DNA of 5,901 bases from an uncultured Collinsella sp. (GTDB taxonomy: Bacteria; Actinomycetota; Coriobacteriia; Coriobacteriales; Coriobacteriaceae): positions 1 through 5,901 of the forward strand of contig CABUZF010000082.1 in assembly GCA_902495985.1 (NCBI GenBank). The letters run 5' to 3'. The notes under the pieces are model-generated. The model did no database searches, had not been told where the DNA came from, and saw only the letters and a list, made by a program, of their open reading frames with translations. The position numbers and the translations under genes were made by a program. Shown here in pieces: positions 1 to 5,901 of this stretch (the first letter of the stretch is position 1; every line of letters begins with the position of its first letter).

Positions 1-21
1 GCGGTTGATGGTGTCATTCAT
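1..21 (-). CDS. coaD: Phosphopantetheine adenylyltransferase, N-terminal start only (partial)
   Basis: Only the first seven codons lie in the window, reading MNDTINR and running off the left edge. The start is supported by an AGGAGG six bases upstream. It overlaps the last 8 nt of rsmD, as expected for a translationally coupled partner. The family catalyses transfer of AMP from ATP to 4'-phosphopantetheine, the penultimate step of coenzyme A synthesis in the cytoplasm. The name rests mainly on context: rsmD is followed by coaD in many Gram-positive bacteria (for example ylbH-coaD in Bacillus), and a short lead-in like this normally precedes the conserved PGTFDP nucleotide-binding motif, which lies outside the window. 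A second ATG at position 17 in another frame would read MTPST, but it is less well spaced from the ribosome binding site and looks less like the family. Coding is likely; the identity is an inference. Confidence 0.55.
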
Positions 22-670
22 GGGCGTCCTCCTGAAACGTCGTGGCATCATTGTTGTCAGCATCGGTGCCGGCGCTATCGCCCTCACCATCGTCATCGCC
101 GACCCAACGGAGCAGGTCGACCGAGGTAATGCCGTAGCGCTTCTCACGTACAGTCTCAAAGTCTGCCGGATGCGCGCCCGCATCGGCGGCGGCATGCTCA
201 AACAGGGCAAAAGCGCCAGGTGCAAGCAAACCCTGCTGGGCCAGGTCCTGCAGCAGCTCCTCGACCGGCTCGGCACCAAAAGCATAGGGCGGGTCGAGCA
301 GGACCAAATCAAAGGGACCTCCCGGTACACGACCGCGCGAGGCACTCGCCAGCATGTCGCCCGTGACCACGCGCCAACGCGCACGGTCACGGCAGAGCGA
401 CTCGATATTCTTGGTAATGAGCCGCGCGGCGTTGCGATCGATCTCGAACGTCGTGAGCGAGCGAGCCCCACGAGAGAGCATCTCTAACCCTAAGGCACCG
501 GAGCCGCCAAAGGCGTCCAGCACACGGACCTCGTCCAGATCGAAGTCGAATGCCGACATGACCATAGATGCGCACGCCTCGCGTACGCGATCAGTCGTGG
601 GGCGGGTGACATCGCGACCACGGGGCTCCTCGATCTTACGACCGCGCCATTCGCCGCCGATGATTCTCAT
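14..670 (-). CDS. rsmD: 16S rRNA (guanine(966)-N(2))-methyltransferase RsmD
   Basis: 218 residues; family members are usually about 180-200. The enzyme transfers a methyl group from S-adenosylmethionine to N2 of G966 in 16S rRNA, within the 30S subunit. Visible motifs are the N-terminal MRIIGGEWRGRKI, the TRPTTDRVREA segment (residues 22-32), the Rossmann-fold SAM-binding loop LDAFGGSGALGLE (51-63), an acidic residue after strand 2 in FEID (75-78), and the catalytic DPPY (126-129) in DLVLLDPPYAF. The ATG is fixed by an AAGGAGGT nine bases upstream and overlaps the recG stop as ATGA. The last 28 residues or so (191-218) form a D/E-rich, low-complexity tail beyond the methyltransferase fold. 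The tail looks disordered and is the only unusual part. Its final codons carry the ribosome binding site of the next gene, and its stop overlaps that gene's start. Confidence 0.96.
   Translation of the reverse strand: MRIIGGEWRGRKIEEPRGRDVTRPTTDRVREACASMVMSAFDFDLDEVRVLDAFGGSGALGLEMLSRGARSLTTFEIDRNAARLITKNIESLCRDRARWRVVTGDMLASASRGRVPGGPFDLVLLDPPYAFGAEPVEELLQDLAQQGLLAPGAFALFEHAAADAGAHPADFETVREKRYGITSVDLLRWVGDDDGEGDSAGTDADNNDATTFQEDAHE
28..33 (-). promoter_or_regulatory. Ribosome binding site for the coaD-like gene, inside the rsmD 3' end
   Basis: The minus strand reads AGGAGG, six bases before the ATG whose first base is position 21. It is formed by the rsmD codons CAG GAG GAC (residues Q-E-D near the C terminus). 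The spacing favours the ATG at 21 over the one at 17 (spacing 10). Confidence 0.6.
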
Positions 671-2844
671 CCTCCGCTGACCTCCTTAAAAATGTGTCGA
701 TATCGCATGGCGACCGCATCGCGCAGGGGGCGCGTCGCCACGGAGTCAAGGGTGCAAGCATACCGCAAGAGCTCGACCGCGTCCAAATGGGCCCACTCGA
801 TCAGCTCCTCGTCGGCATCCAGGTCGACAAAGCGCAGGGTCACACCACCATGCTGGCGATAACCCAGGATTTCGCCCTCATGGCGCAGGCGCAGGTCCAT
901 CTGGGCGAGCGTAAAGCCATCCGAGGTTTTTTCGAGCGATTGCAGACGATCTTGCGCCGCCGATGCGCCGCCGTTGCCCTTGGAGTGCGTCATGACCAGG
1001 CACGTGCCCGACACGCCGCCACGGCCCACGCGGCCGCGCAGCTGGTGCAGGGCAGCCAAACCAAAGCGTTCGCCGTTCTCGATGACCATGACGGTGGCGT
1101 TAGGCACATCGACGCCCACCTCGACCACCGTAGTCGAGACGAGCACGTCAATCTCGCCACGCTTGAAGGCATCGATAACCTGGTCCTTCTCCCCCGCCGG
1201 CATGCGGCCGTGAAGGCGCTCGACGGTAAGCCCCGGCAACGCCAGACGCAGGCGATCGAGCTCGGTCGCCGTATCGTGCAGCGGCACGGGTACGGTTACG
1301 CGGCCCTCATCGTCGCGGGCAATACCGGGCACGTCTTCCAGCTCATCGGCCGAGTCACTCGGCTCCACGAGTGGGCAAATCACGTAGGCCTGCTGACCCT
1401 TTTCGTGTGCCTCGCGGATGGCGCCATAGGCGAGGTCGCGGCTCGACTCGGTGAACACGCGTGTCGACACGCCAGCGCCTGGGACGGGCCGATGGCGGAT
1501 GATGCTCGTATCCAGATCGCCGTAGACCGAAAGCGCCAGCGTACGCGGGATGGGCGTTGCCGTCATAACGAGCAGATCGGCACCGGGGCCCTTCGCGCGT
1601 AGGGCGTTGCGCTGGCCAACGCCAAAGCGGTGCTGCTCGTCGATGACAACAAGCGACAGATGCTTGAACGCAACGTTATCCGAAAGCACCGCATGGGTGC
1701 CAAAGAGCACGTCAAGCTCGCCCGATTCCAGCTGGGCATGGATGCGCTCGCGCTCTGCGGCCGGCGTGGCGCCCGTCAGAAGCGCCCAGGACATGCCGGC
1801 CTGCGAGAGCAGAGGGCCGGTCTTATCGGCATATTGGCGCGCCAGCACGCCCGTGGGCGCCATAACGCAGGCCTGTGTGCCGCTATCGGCAGCCACAGCC
1901 AGCGCGCAGGCGGCAACGGCGGTCTTACCGGTACCGACATCGCCCAGCAGCAGACGGTTCATCACGCGCCCGCCATCGCACATGTCATGCAGGATGTCTT
2001 GGAATGCGGCCTCCTGCTCGTCGCTCAGCGAAAACGGAAGGGCCTGTTTAAGCGCGCCCAGATGCTCGCCCGCAGTGTGGGCATAGGGCACAACATCGAC
2101 CAGGCCGCCGTCGTTGCGCAGACGCAGCGCCAGCTGCAGGTAGAGGCACTCCTCGTAGGCAAGACGCCGGCGTGCGATGTCGCGCTCAGCCATGCTCGAG
2201 GGAAAGTGGATCGAACGCAACGCGCGGGCATTGCTCATGAGCTTCCGCTTTGCGCGCAGCGGCGCGGGAATCGGATCGAACGGATTGCCGACGACCTCGA
2301 GCGCGCCGCTTACGATGCGGCGCATCCACGCCTGGCTCACGCCATCGCTCACGTAATGGACCGGCAGGATGGTGCCCGCAGCACGCCCGTCATCGAGCTT
2401 TTCAAAGTGCGGCGAGGCCATCTGCTTAAAACCGTAGGCAAACTCGACCTTGCCCATCACGGCGAGGCGGTCGCCCTGCTTAAGCTGCTGGGCAATCCAG
2501 GGCTGGCGGAAAAAGGCGACCTGCAACACGCCCGTCTCGTCCACCAGCGATACCTCGGTCACCTGCATGCGCGGACGCGGCTGCTTTTGGACGATGCGGT
2601 CGACCGTGGCGATGATGGTGCACACGGTACCGATGGGCGCCATCTCGATGGACCACGAACGGGTAAAGTCGAGGTATCGATGAGGGATATGGAGAAGGAG
2701 GTCCCCCACCGTCCTAATTCCCAGACGGCGAAGGGCCTCCTCACGTTTACCCGAAACATATTTGAGTCGCGCGATATCCTCGTCGAGCGCATTGCTCTGG
2801 GCAAAGCGCTCCGAGACGCGCGGCACGGAGCAGAGCTCGGACAT
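667..2844 (-). CDS. recG: ATP-dependent DNA helicase RecG
   Basis: 725 residues. RecG is a superfamily 2 DNA translocase that regresses stalled forks and processes branched recombination intermediates. The N-terminal wedge/OB-fold region is about residues 25-150, with the opening signature GIRTVGDLLLHIPHRY at 42-57. Helicase motifs follow: Q277 in the SDEQ segment; Walker A GDVGTGKT (301-308); motif Ia APTGVLARQ (329-337); DEQH Walker B (402-405); motif III TATPIPRTLAL (428-438); motif V STTVVEVGVDVPNA (570-583); and motif VI QLRGRVGRG (601-609). The TRG region reads RHEGEILGYRQHGG (654-667) in place of the RGPGE...GTRQ seen in E. coli. Between CPLVEPS and HGRM there is an acidic insert (about 497-528) that accounts for most of the extra length over the usual ~690. 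The ATG lies 10 nt after the upstream stop; no strong ribosome binding site precedes it, so reinitiation after the kinase gene is possible. Confidence 0.98.
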   Translation of the reverse strand: MSELCSVPRVSERFAQSNALDEDIARLKYVSGKREEALRRLGIRTVGDLLLHIPHRYLDFTRSWSIEMAPIGTVCTIIATVDRIVQKQPRPRMQVTEVSLVDETGVLQVAFFRQPWIAQQLKQGDRLAVMGKVEFAYGFKQMASPHFEKLDDGRAAGTILPVHYVSDGVSQAWMRRIVSGALEVVGNPFDPIPAPLRAKRKLMSNARALRSIHFPSSMAERDIARRRLAYEECLYLQLALRLRNDGGLVDVVPYAHTAGEHLGALKQALPFSLSDEQEAAFQDILHDMCDGGRVMNRLLLGDVGTGKTAVAACALAVAADSGTQACVMAPTGVLARQYADKTGPLLSQAGMSWALLTGATPAAERERIHAQLESGELDVLFGTHAVLSDNVAFKHLSLVVIDEQHRFGVGQRNALRAKGPGADLLVMTATPIPRTLALSVYGDLDTSIIRHRPVPGAGVSTRVFTESSRDLAYGAIREAHEKGQQAYVICPLVEPSDSADELEDVPGIARDDEGRVTVPVPLHDTATELDRLRLALPGLTVERLHGRMPAGEKDQVIDAFKRGEIDVLVSTTVVEVGVDVPNATVMVIENGERFGLAALHQLRGRVGRGGVSGTCLVMTHSKGNGGASAAQDRLQSLEKTSDGFTLAQMDLRLRHEGEILGYRQHGGVTLRFVDLDADEELIEWAHLDAVELLRYACTLDSVATRPLRDAVAMRYRHIFKEVSGG
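680..687 (-). promoter_or_regulatory. Full-length Shine-Dalgarno for rsmD, inside the recG 3' end
   Basis: The minus strand reads AAGGAGGT, complementary to the 3' end of 16S rRNA, nine bases before the rsmD ATG. It is built from the recG codons AAG GAG GTC (K-E-V in the terminal KEVSGG). A second GGAGG abuts the ATG directly and is too close to serve as the site. The arrangement, with the ATGA stop/start overlap, points to coupled translation of recG and rsmD. Confidence 0.85.
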
Positions 2845-2854
2845 GGGCAGATGC

Positions 2855-4516
2855 CTACTCGATCGAGAAGATCACGGGATAGAGCGGCTGCTCGCCACGA
2901 TGGGCGTCAATCTCCAAGTCGGGCTGAGCTTCCTCGATGGCGTCGACGATCTCCTGGAAGGCCTCATCGGACAGCTCCTCGCCGGCCAGAATCGTCAGCG
3001 CGTCGCCCTCCTCTTCCTCCTGCATGCGGTTGATGCAGTCGAGCGTGACCTGTTTCACGTCGGAGCCGACCACGTCGATGGAGCCGGCGATGATACCCAT
3101 GACGTCACCGGAGTGAATCGGCGAGCCGTCCGAGGCGCTGGAGTCGCGCACGGCGCGGGTGACCTCGCCATCGCGGACCTCGCTGATGGCGTCGACCATG
3201 GCGGCAACGGCGTCCTCGAGCTCAGAATCGGGCAGGACGGCGAGCAGCGCGGAGAACGCCTGCGGGACGGTCTTCGTGGGAACGACGGCGACCTTCTTGT
3301 AGGTGCAGGCAGAAGCGGCAGCCTCGGCAGCCATGCGGATGTTGCCGTTGTTGGGCAAGATGATGACCGAGGTCGCGTTGACCTGGTCCACCGCGCCCAG
3401 CAGGTCGGCGGTCGAGGGATTCATAGTCTGGCCACCGGAGACGACCACGTCGACGCCAAGGGACTTGAGGATGTCGGCCTCGCCGGAACCGGCGGCAACG
3501 GCGACAAAGCCCAGCGCCTTGGCGGGCTCGGCGGCCTTTTCCTGATCCTCGTGGATCTTAGCGGTACGGTCGTGGGCCTCCATCTCCATGTTGTGGATAA
3601 AGACCTCATAGATCTGACCGAGCTGCAGCATGTGCTCGAGCACCAGGTTGGGGGTATTGGAGTGCACATGGATCTTGTAGTCGGGATAGGCGCCCACGAG
3701 CAGCTCACAGTCGCCCATGGAGCCTAGGAACTTAAGGCATTCGTCCTCGTCAAACGGGGCGTCGGCCTTAAAGAGAAACTCGTTGCAGTAGCGGAACTCC
3801 GAGCCCTCCCAGTCGTCGTTAGCCTCGATCTCAACGCGGCCAAGAGCGGCATCGCGGGCAGAGCCGGCGGAGTCAAACGTAGCGGAGAAATCCTCGACAA
3901 CGGTGCTGCGACCAAGAGCGGCGGCAACAAAGTTCTCCAGGAAGATGGCAAAGCCGAAGGCGCCTGAGTCGACCACGCCGTTCTCTTTGAGGACGGGCAG
4001 CAAGTCGGGCGTGCGGGCGACGGACTGGTACGCCTCGACGACGATAGCATCGAGCGCATCCTCGGCCGAGAACTTCTTCTTCTCGCACTCATCGGCCTTG
4101 GTCGAGACATCGCGCAGGACCGTGAGGATCGTGCCCTCGATGGGCTTGCGGACAGCCTGGAAGGCGACCTTGACGGCACGACGGAAGGCGAAGGCAATGT
4201 TGGCGGACGTAATAGGCTCGTCGGCAGAGACAAGGCCCTCGGCCACGCCGCGAAGAATCTGCGAGGTAATAACGCCGGAGTTACCGCGAGCGCCCATGAG
4301 AGAGCCGTGGGTGATGGCACCGGCGATGGCCTCCATGTCGGCGTCGGCAGGAAGGGCAGAGAGCTCCTTGGTCACCGAGGCGAGCGTGAGCGACATGTTG
4401 GTGCCGGTATCGCCATCGGGTACGGGGAAGACGTTGAGCTTGTTGATCTCCTCGGCCTTGTCGGAAACGGCAGCCGCAGCGATCGGAAAACAGGTGCGAA
4501 TGGTCTTTGCAATCAT
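2855..4516 (-). CDS. fakA: DAK2-domain fatty acid kinase, ATP-binding subunit (YloV/FakA family)
   Basis: 553 residues, the full family length. In characterised Firmicutes, FakA phosphorylates fatty acids held by a separate DegV-family carrier (FakB), feeding exogenous fatty acids into phospholipid synthesis. No fakB is in this window. The N-terminal DhaL-like kinase domain (about 1-205) has the metal/nucleotide motif NVFPVPDGDTGTNMS (28-42), GARGNSGVITSQILRG (75-90) and VVDSGAFGFA (181-190). The middle domain (about 235-320) has YCNEFLFK and KIHVHSNTP; C244, H283 and H285 line up with the cysteine and two histidines described as zinc ligands in S. aureus FakA. The C-terminal DegV-like domain (about 335-553) has VVSGGQTMNPSTADLL, ILPNNGNIRMAAEAA and the typical ending QPLYPVIFSIE. 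The ATG has a GGAG 12 nt upstream, rather far. It lies 27 nt behind the Asp23-like gene, a pairing conserved in Gram-positive bacteria. The family assignment is secure; fatty acid kinase activity here is inferred. Confidence 0.92.
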   Translation of the reverse strand: MIAKTIRTCFPIAAAAVSDKAEEINKLNVFPVPDGDTGTNMSLTLASVTKELSALPADADMEAIAGAITHGSLMGARGNSGVITSQILRGVAEGLVSADEPITSANIAFAFRRAVKVAFQAVRKPIEGTILTVLRDVSTKADECEKKKFSAEDALDAIVVEAYQSVARTPDLLPVLKENGVVDSGAFGFAIFLENFVAAALGRSTVVEDFSATFDSAGSARDAALGRVEIEANDDWEGSEFRYCNEFLFKADAPFDEDECLKFLGSMGDCELLVGAYPDYKIHVHSNTPNLVLEHMLQLGQIYEVFIHNMEMEAHDRTAKIHEDQEKAAEPAKALGFVAVAAGSGEADILKSLGVDVVVSGGQTMNPSTADLLGAVDQVNATSVIILPNNGNIRMAAEAAASACTYKKVAVVPTKTVPQAFSALLAVLPDSELEDAVAAMVDAISEVRDGEVTRAVRDSSASDGSPIHSGDVMGIIAGSIDVVGSDVKQVTLDCINRMQEEEEGDALTILAGEELSDEAFQEIVDAIEEAQPDLEIDAHRGEQPLYPVIFSIE

Positions 4517-4543
4517 GGGTATTTGAATCTCCGTTTTCGGATG

Positions 4544-4900
4544 CTAGTTCAGACGGCTCTTGAGCGCGTCGATATGGATGCCGATCTTAAGGCTGGCGGG
4601 ATCGATCTGGGCGATCTCCTGCAGAGTGAAGGCAACGGAGCTCGAAAGATTGTGGCAGACGGACTTCATGTTGACGCCGTTCTCGAGCACGACGTGAAGA
4701 TCGACCGTAAGGCCGTTCTCGTCGGCGGAGACAAGCACGCCCTTGCGGAGGCGCTGACCGGCAAGCAGGCGCACGCTCTCGGCGCCCTGGAGCTGCTCAG
4801 CCATACCGACAACGCCATAGCACGTCATCGCGGCATAACCGGCAATATCGGCAATAACGTCGTTCGAGACGCTCAGGCTGCCGTTAATGGTCTCAGACAC
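4544..4900 (-). CDS. Asp23/Gls24 (YloU-like) envelope stress family protein
   Basis: 118 residues from a GTG start. The start is chosen because AAGGAGA sits five bases upstream and the protein then begins MSETINGSLSVSNDVIADIA, where the family's conserved fold starts. A longer frame opening at 4951 would add 17 residues with no family resemblance. The N-terminal part carries VSNDVIADIAGYAA (11-24) followed by CYGVVGMAE (28-36), then a basic turn (QRLRKG, 49-54), a strand-rich section with LTVDLHVVLENG (64-75), and the C-terminal IGIHIDALK (106-114). There is no signal peptide or membrane segment. Family members are small cytoplasmic or membrane-associated proteins; S. aureus Asp23 lies near the membrane and is tied to cell-wall stress, but the molecular role of the YloU branch is unknown. 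It is first in the probable operon and precedes the FakA-like gene by 27 nt. Confidence 0.9.
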   Translation of the reverse strand: MSETINGSLSVSNDVIADIAGYAAMTCYGVVGMAEQLQGAESVRLLAGQRLRKGVLVSADENGLTVDLHVVLENGVNMKSVCHNLSSSVAFTLQEIAQIDPASLKIGIHIDALKSRLN

Positions 4901-4905
4901 AAGAA

Positions 4906-4912
4906 TCTCCTT
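4906..4912 (-). promoter_or_regulatory. Ribosome binding site that fixes the GTG start of the Asp23-like gene
   Basis: The minus strand reads AAGGAGA followed by TTCTT and then GTG at 4900. This is the strongest site near the gene and decides for the GTG over the longer frame. Confidence 0.8.
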
Positions 4913-4957
4913 TTCTTGGTGCTCGCGGCACCATGTCGTGGGAGCAATCATTGCAAT

Positions 4958-4963
4958 ATTCTA
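4958..4963 (-). promoter_or_regulatory. Possible -10 element of the asp23-fakA-recG-rsmD operon
   Basis: The minus strand has TAGAAT about 58 nt upstream of the GTG start, in a locally AT-rich patch between the tRNA terminator and the gene. No convincing -35 is found 16-18 bases upstream (CCTCAA or ACCTCA are poor matches). A promoter is expected here because the tRNA terminator isolates the operon from upstream transcription, but this exact placement is tentative. Confidence 0.3.
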
Positions 4964-5061
4964 CAACGACCGCGGCATGTTGAGGTGGCGGGCCTCGGGA
5001 TTACATCCTCGACACGAAATGTTGATATGGTAACGTTCGCGAACGGCGATCGCGGCATGAA

Positions 5062-5089
5062 AAAACCCGCCGCATAAGCGACGGGTTTT
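5062..5089 (-). terminator. Intrinsic terminator of the tRNA-Asn transcript
   Basis: On the minus strand a 12-bp stem AAAACCCGTCGC / GCGGCGGGTTTT with one T-G wobble closes a four-base loop (TTAT). The T run continues for two more bases, to position 5060, before CATG. It begins 6 nt beyond the encoded CCA of the tRNA. The mirrored A-tract means it could also stop plus-strand transcription, although no plus-strand gene is present. Confidence 0.9.
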
Positions 5090-5095
5090 ACAACC

Positions 5096-5170
5096 TGGCT
5101 CCCCGGGTAGGACTCGAACCTACAACAGCGCGGTTAACAGCCGCGTGCTCTACCATTGAGCTACCGAGGA
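5096..5170 (-). tRNA. tRNA-Asn (anticodon GTT), CCA encoded
   Basis: 75 nt including the 3' CCA. The minus strand folds as a standard cloverleaf: acceptor TCCTCGG with CCGGGGA (one T-G pair); D stem GCTC/GAGC with loop AATGGTA; anticodon stem CGCGG/CCGCG with loop CTGTTAA, giving anticodon GTT; variable loop CTGTT; T stem GTAGG/CCTAC with loop TTCGAGT; discriminator G; then CCA. The GTT anticodon reads the asparagine codons AAC and AAU, with G34 normally modified to queuosine in bacteria that make it. It has its own promoter and terminator, so it is a single-gene transcription unit between rpoD and the asp23-led operon. Confidence 0.98.
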
Positions 5171-5200
5171 ATAGGTGCGTGCTCTCAAGCAACGAAGTTT

Positions 5201-5228
5201 ATTATACGGACGAATCAGCTCAGGGCAA
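5201..5228 (-). promoter_or_regulatory. Sigma-70 type promoter of tRNA-Asn
   Basis: The minus strand carries TTGCCC (5228-5223), a 16-bp spacer, and a perfect TATAAT (5206-5201). Transcription would begin near 5194, leaving a leader of about 24 nt before the mature 5' end at 5170. An A/T-rich stretch lies just upstream of the -35 (5230-5249, A and T tracts) and could act as an UP element, as is common at stable-RNA promoters. The -35 matches consensus at four of six positions. Confidence 0.75.
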
Positions 5229-5255
5229 GAACTTTTTTAAGAAATTTTCCGACCC

Positions 5256-5309
5256 AGTCATTGGGGACGTTCTTAAACGACCAGTCATTCAAGAACGACC
5301 CCAATGACT
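5256..5309. repeat. 19-bp inverted repeat, REP/MITE-like intergenic element
   Basis: The left arm AGTCATTGGGGACGTTCTT (5256-5274) and the right arm AAGAACGACCCCAATGACT (5291-5309) are reverse complements except for one A/A mismatch (5267 against 5298), around a 16-nt loop. The loop repeats part of the arm: CGACCAGTCATT (5278-5289) copies CGACCCAGTCATT (5250-5262) in direct orientation with one base missing. The element sits between the rpoD terminator and the tRNA promoter, outside both transcripts. Neither side has a T run directly after the stem, so a terminator is less likely. It resembles repetitive extragenic palindromes moved by Y1-family (RAYT) transposases, but no second copy is in this window. 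Confidence 0.75.
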
Positions 5310-5317
5310 ACGTGAAA

Positions 5318-5347
5318 GCGCCCCCAAGCGGATGTGCTTGAGGGCGC
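5318..5347 (-). terminator. Hairpin terminator of rpoD
   Basis: On the minus strand GCGCCCTCAAGC / GCTTGGGGGCGC pair over 12 bp with one T-G wobble and a six-base loop, starting 11 nt after the rpoD stop. Only TTTC follows the stem, so the U-tract is short; the GC-rich stem and its position still make termination (or transcript-end protection) the likely role. Confidence 0.78.
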
Positions 5348-5358
5348 CTCTTGCTTGA

Positions 5359-5901
<543 letters not shown>

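Noticed and set aside
1630..3033. A 467-codon open frame on the plus strand opposite recG and the fakA end
   Set aside because: It lies antisense to two confidently identified genes; its product is low-complexity H/R/A/Q-rich without a recognisable domain, and it is a typical by-product of GC-rich codon use on the other strand.
3592..3600. A perfect DnaA-box sequence (TTATCCACA on the minus strand)
   Set aside because: It is a single box inside the fakA-like coding region, spelling ordinary conserved-region residues (F-I-H-N), with no AT-rich unwinding region or further boxes nearby, so an origin is not supported.
2762..3727. A 321-codon plus-strand open frame opposite the fakA-like gene, and similar long antisense frames at 694-1602 and 4307-5077
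   Set aside because: All mirror the true genes or span gene boundaries, a terminator and spacers; the repetitive G/V/D/H composition shows they are shadows.
4901..4951. A longer form of the Asp23-like protein starting at 4951
   Set aside because: The added residues do not resemble the family, and the strong ribosome binding site at 4906-4912 lies within this extension, directly before the GTG at 4900.
5256..5309. The inverted repeat as a second transcription terminator
   Set aside because: No T run directly follows either side of the stem and a better placed hairpin already ends rpoD; kept instead as a repeat element.
5156..5341. A 61-codon plus-strand frame across the tRNA-rpoD gap
   Set aside because: It runs through the tRNA end, the tRNA promoter, the inverted repeat and into the rpoD terminator; no ribosome binding site or family resemblance.

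Overview
The window carries a compact housekeeping block from a high-GC bacterium, with every gene on the minus strand. Read in the direction of transcription (right to left) the order is: 3' part of the primary sigma factor gene rpoD/sigA, tRNA-Asn(GTT), an Asp23/YloU-family gene, a DAK2-domain fatty acid kinase gene (YloV/FakA type), recG, rsmD, and the first codons of what is very probably coaD. Protein style, GC-rich codon use and this gene order fit an actinobacterium of class Coriobacteriia, with something close to Collinsella as the best guess. That placement rests on remembered family resemblance and was not tested by a search.

Layout: 5359-5901 is the C-terminal 180 residues of the sigma factor, closed by a strong hairpin (5318-5347). 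The gap 5171-5358 then holds a near-perfect 19-bp inverted repeat (5256-5309) lying outside both transcription units, followed by an AT-rich stretch and a well-formed promoter for the tRNA. The tRNA (5096-5170) ends in encoded CCA and has its own intrinsic terminator (5062-5089). The spacer 4901-5061 should hold the promoter of the next operon, but only a weak -10 candidate and two short palindromes can be seen. From 4900 down to 1 the genes are packed as one probable operon: asp23-like, 27 nt gap, fakA-like, 10 nt gap, recG, 4-nt overlap, rsmD, 8-nt overlap, coaD.

Functions: sigma factor and tRNA serve transcription and translation. The Asp23/FakA pair is a conserved neighbour pair linked to the envelope and to phosphorylation of exogenous fatty acids. 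RecG remodels stalled replication forks, RsmD methylates 16S rRNA, and CoaD makes dephospho-CoA. recG and rsmD each carry the ribosome binding site of the next gene inside their last codons, which suggests coupled translation. No novel system was found. The item most worth a second look is the inverted-repeat element at 5256-5309.
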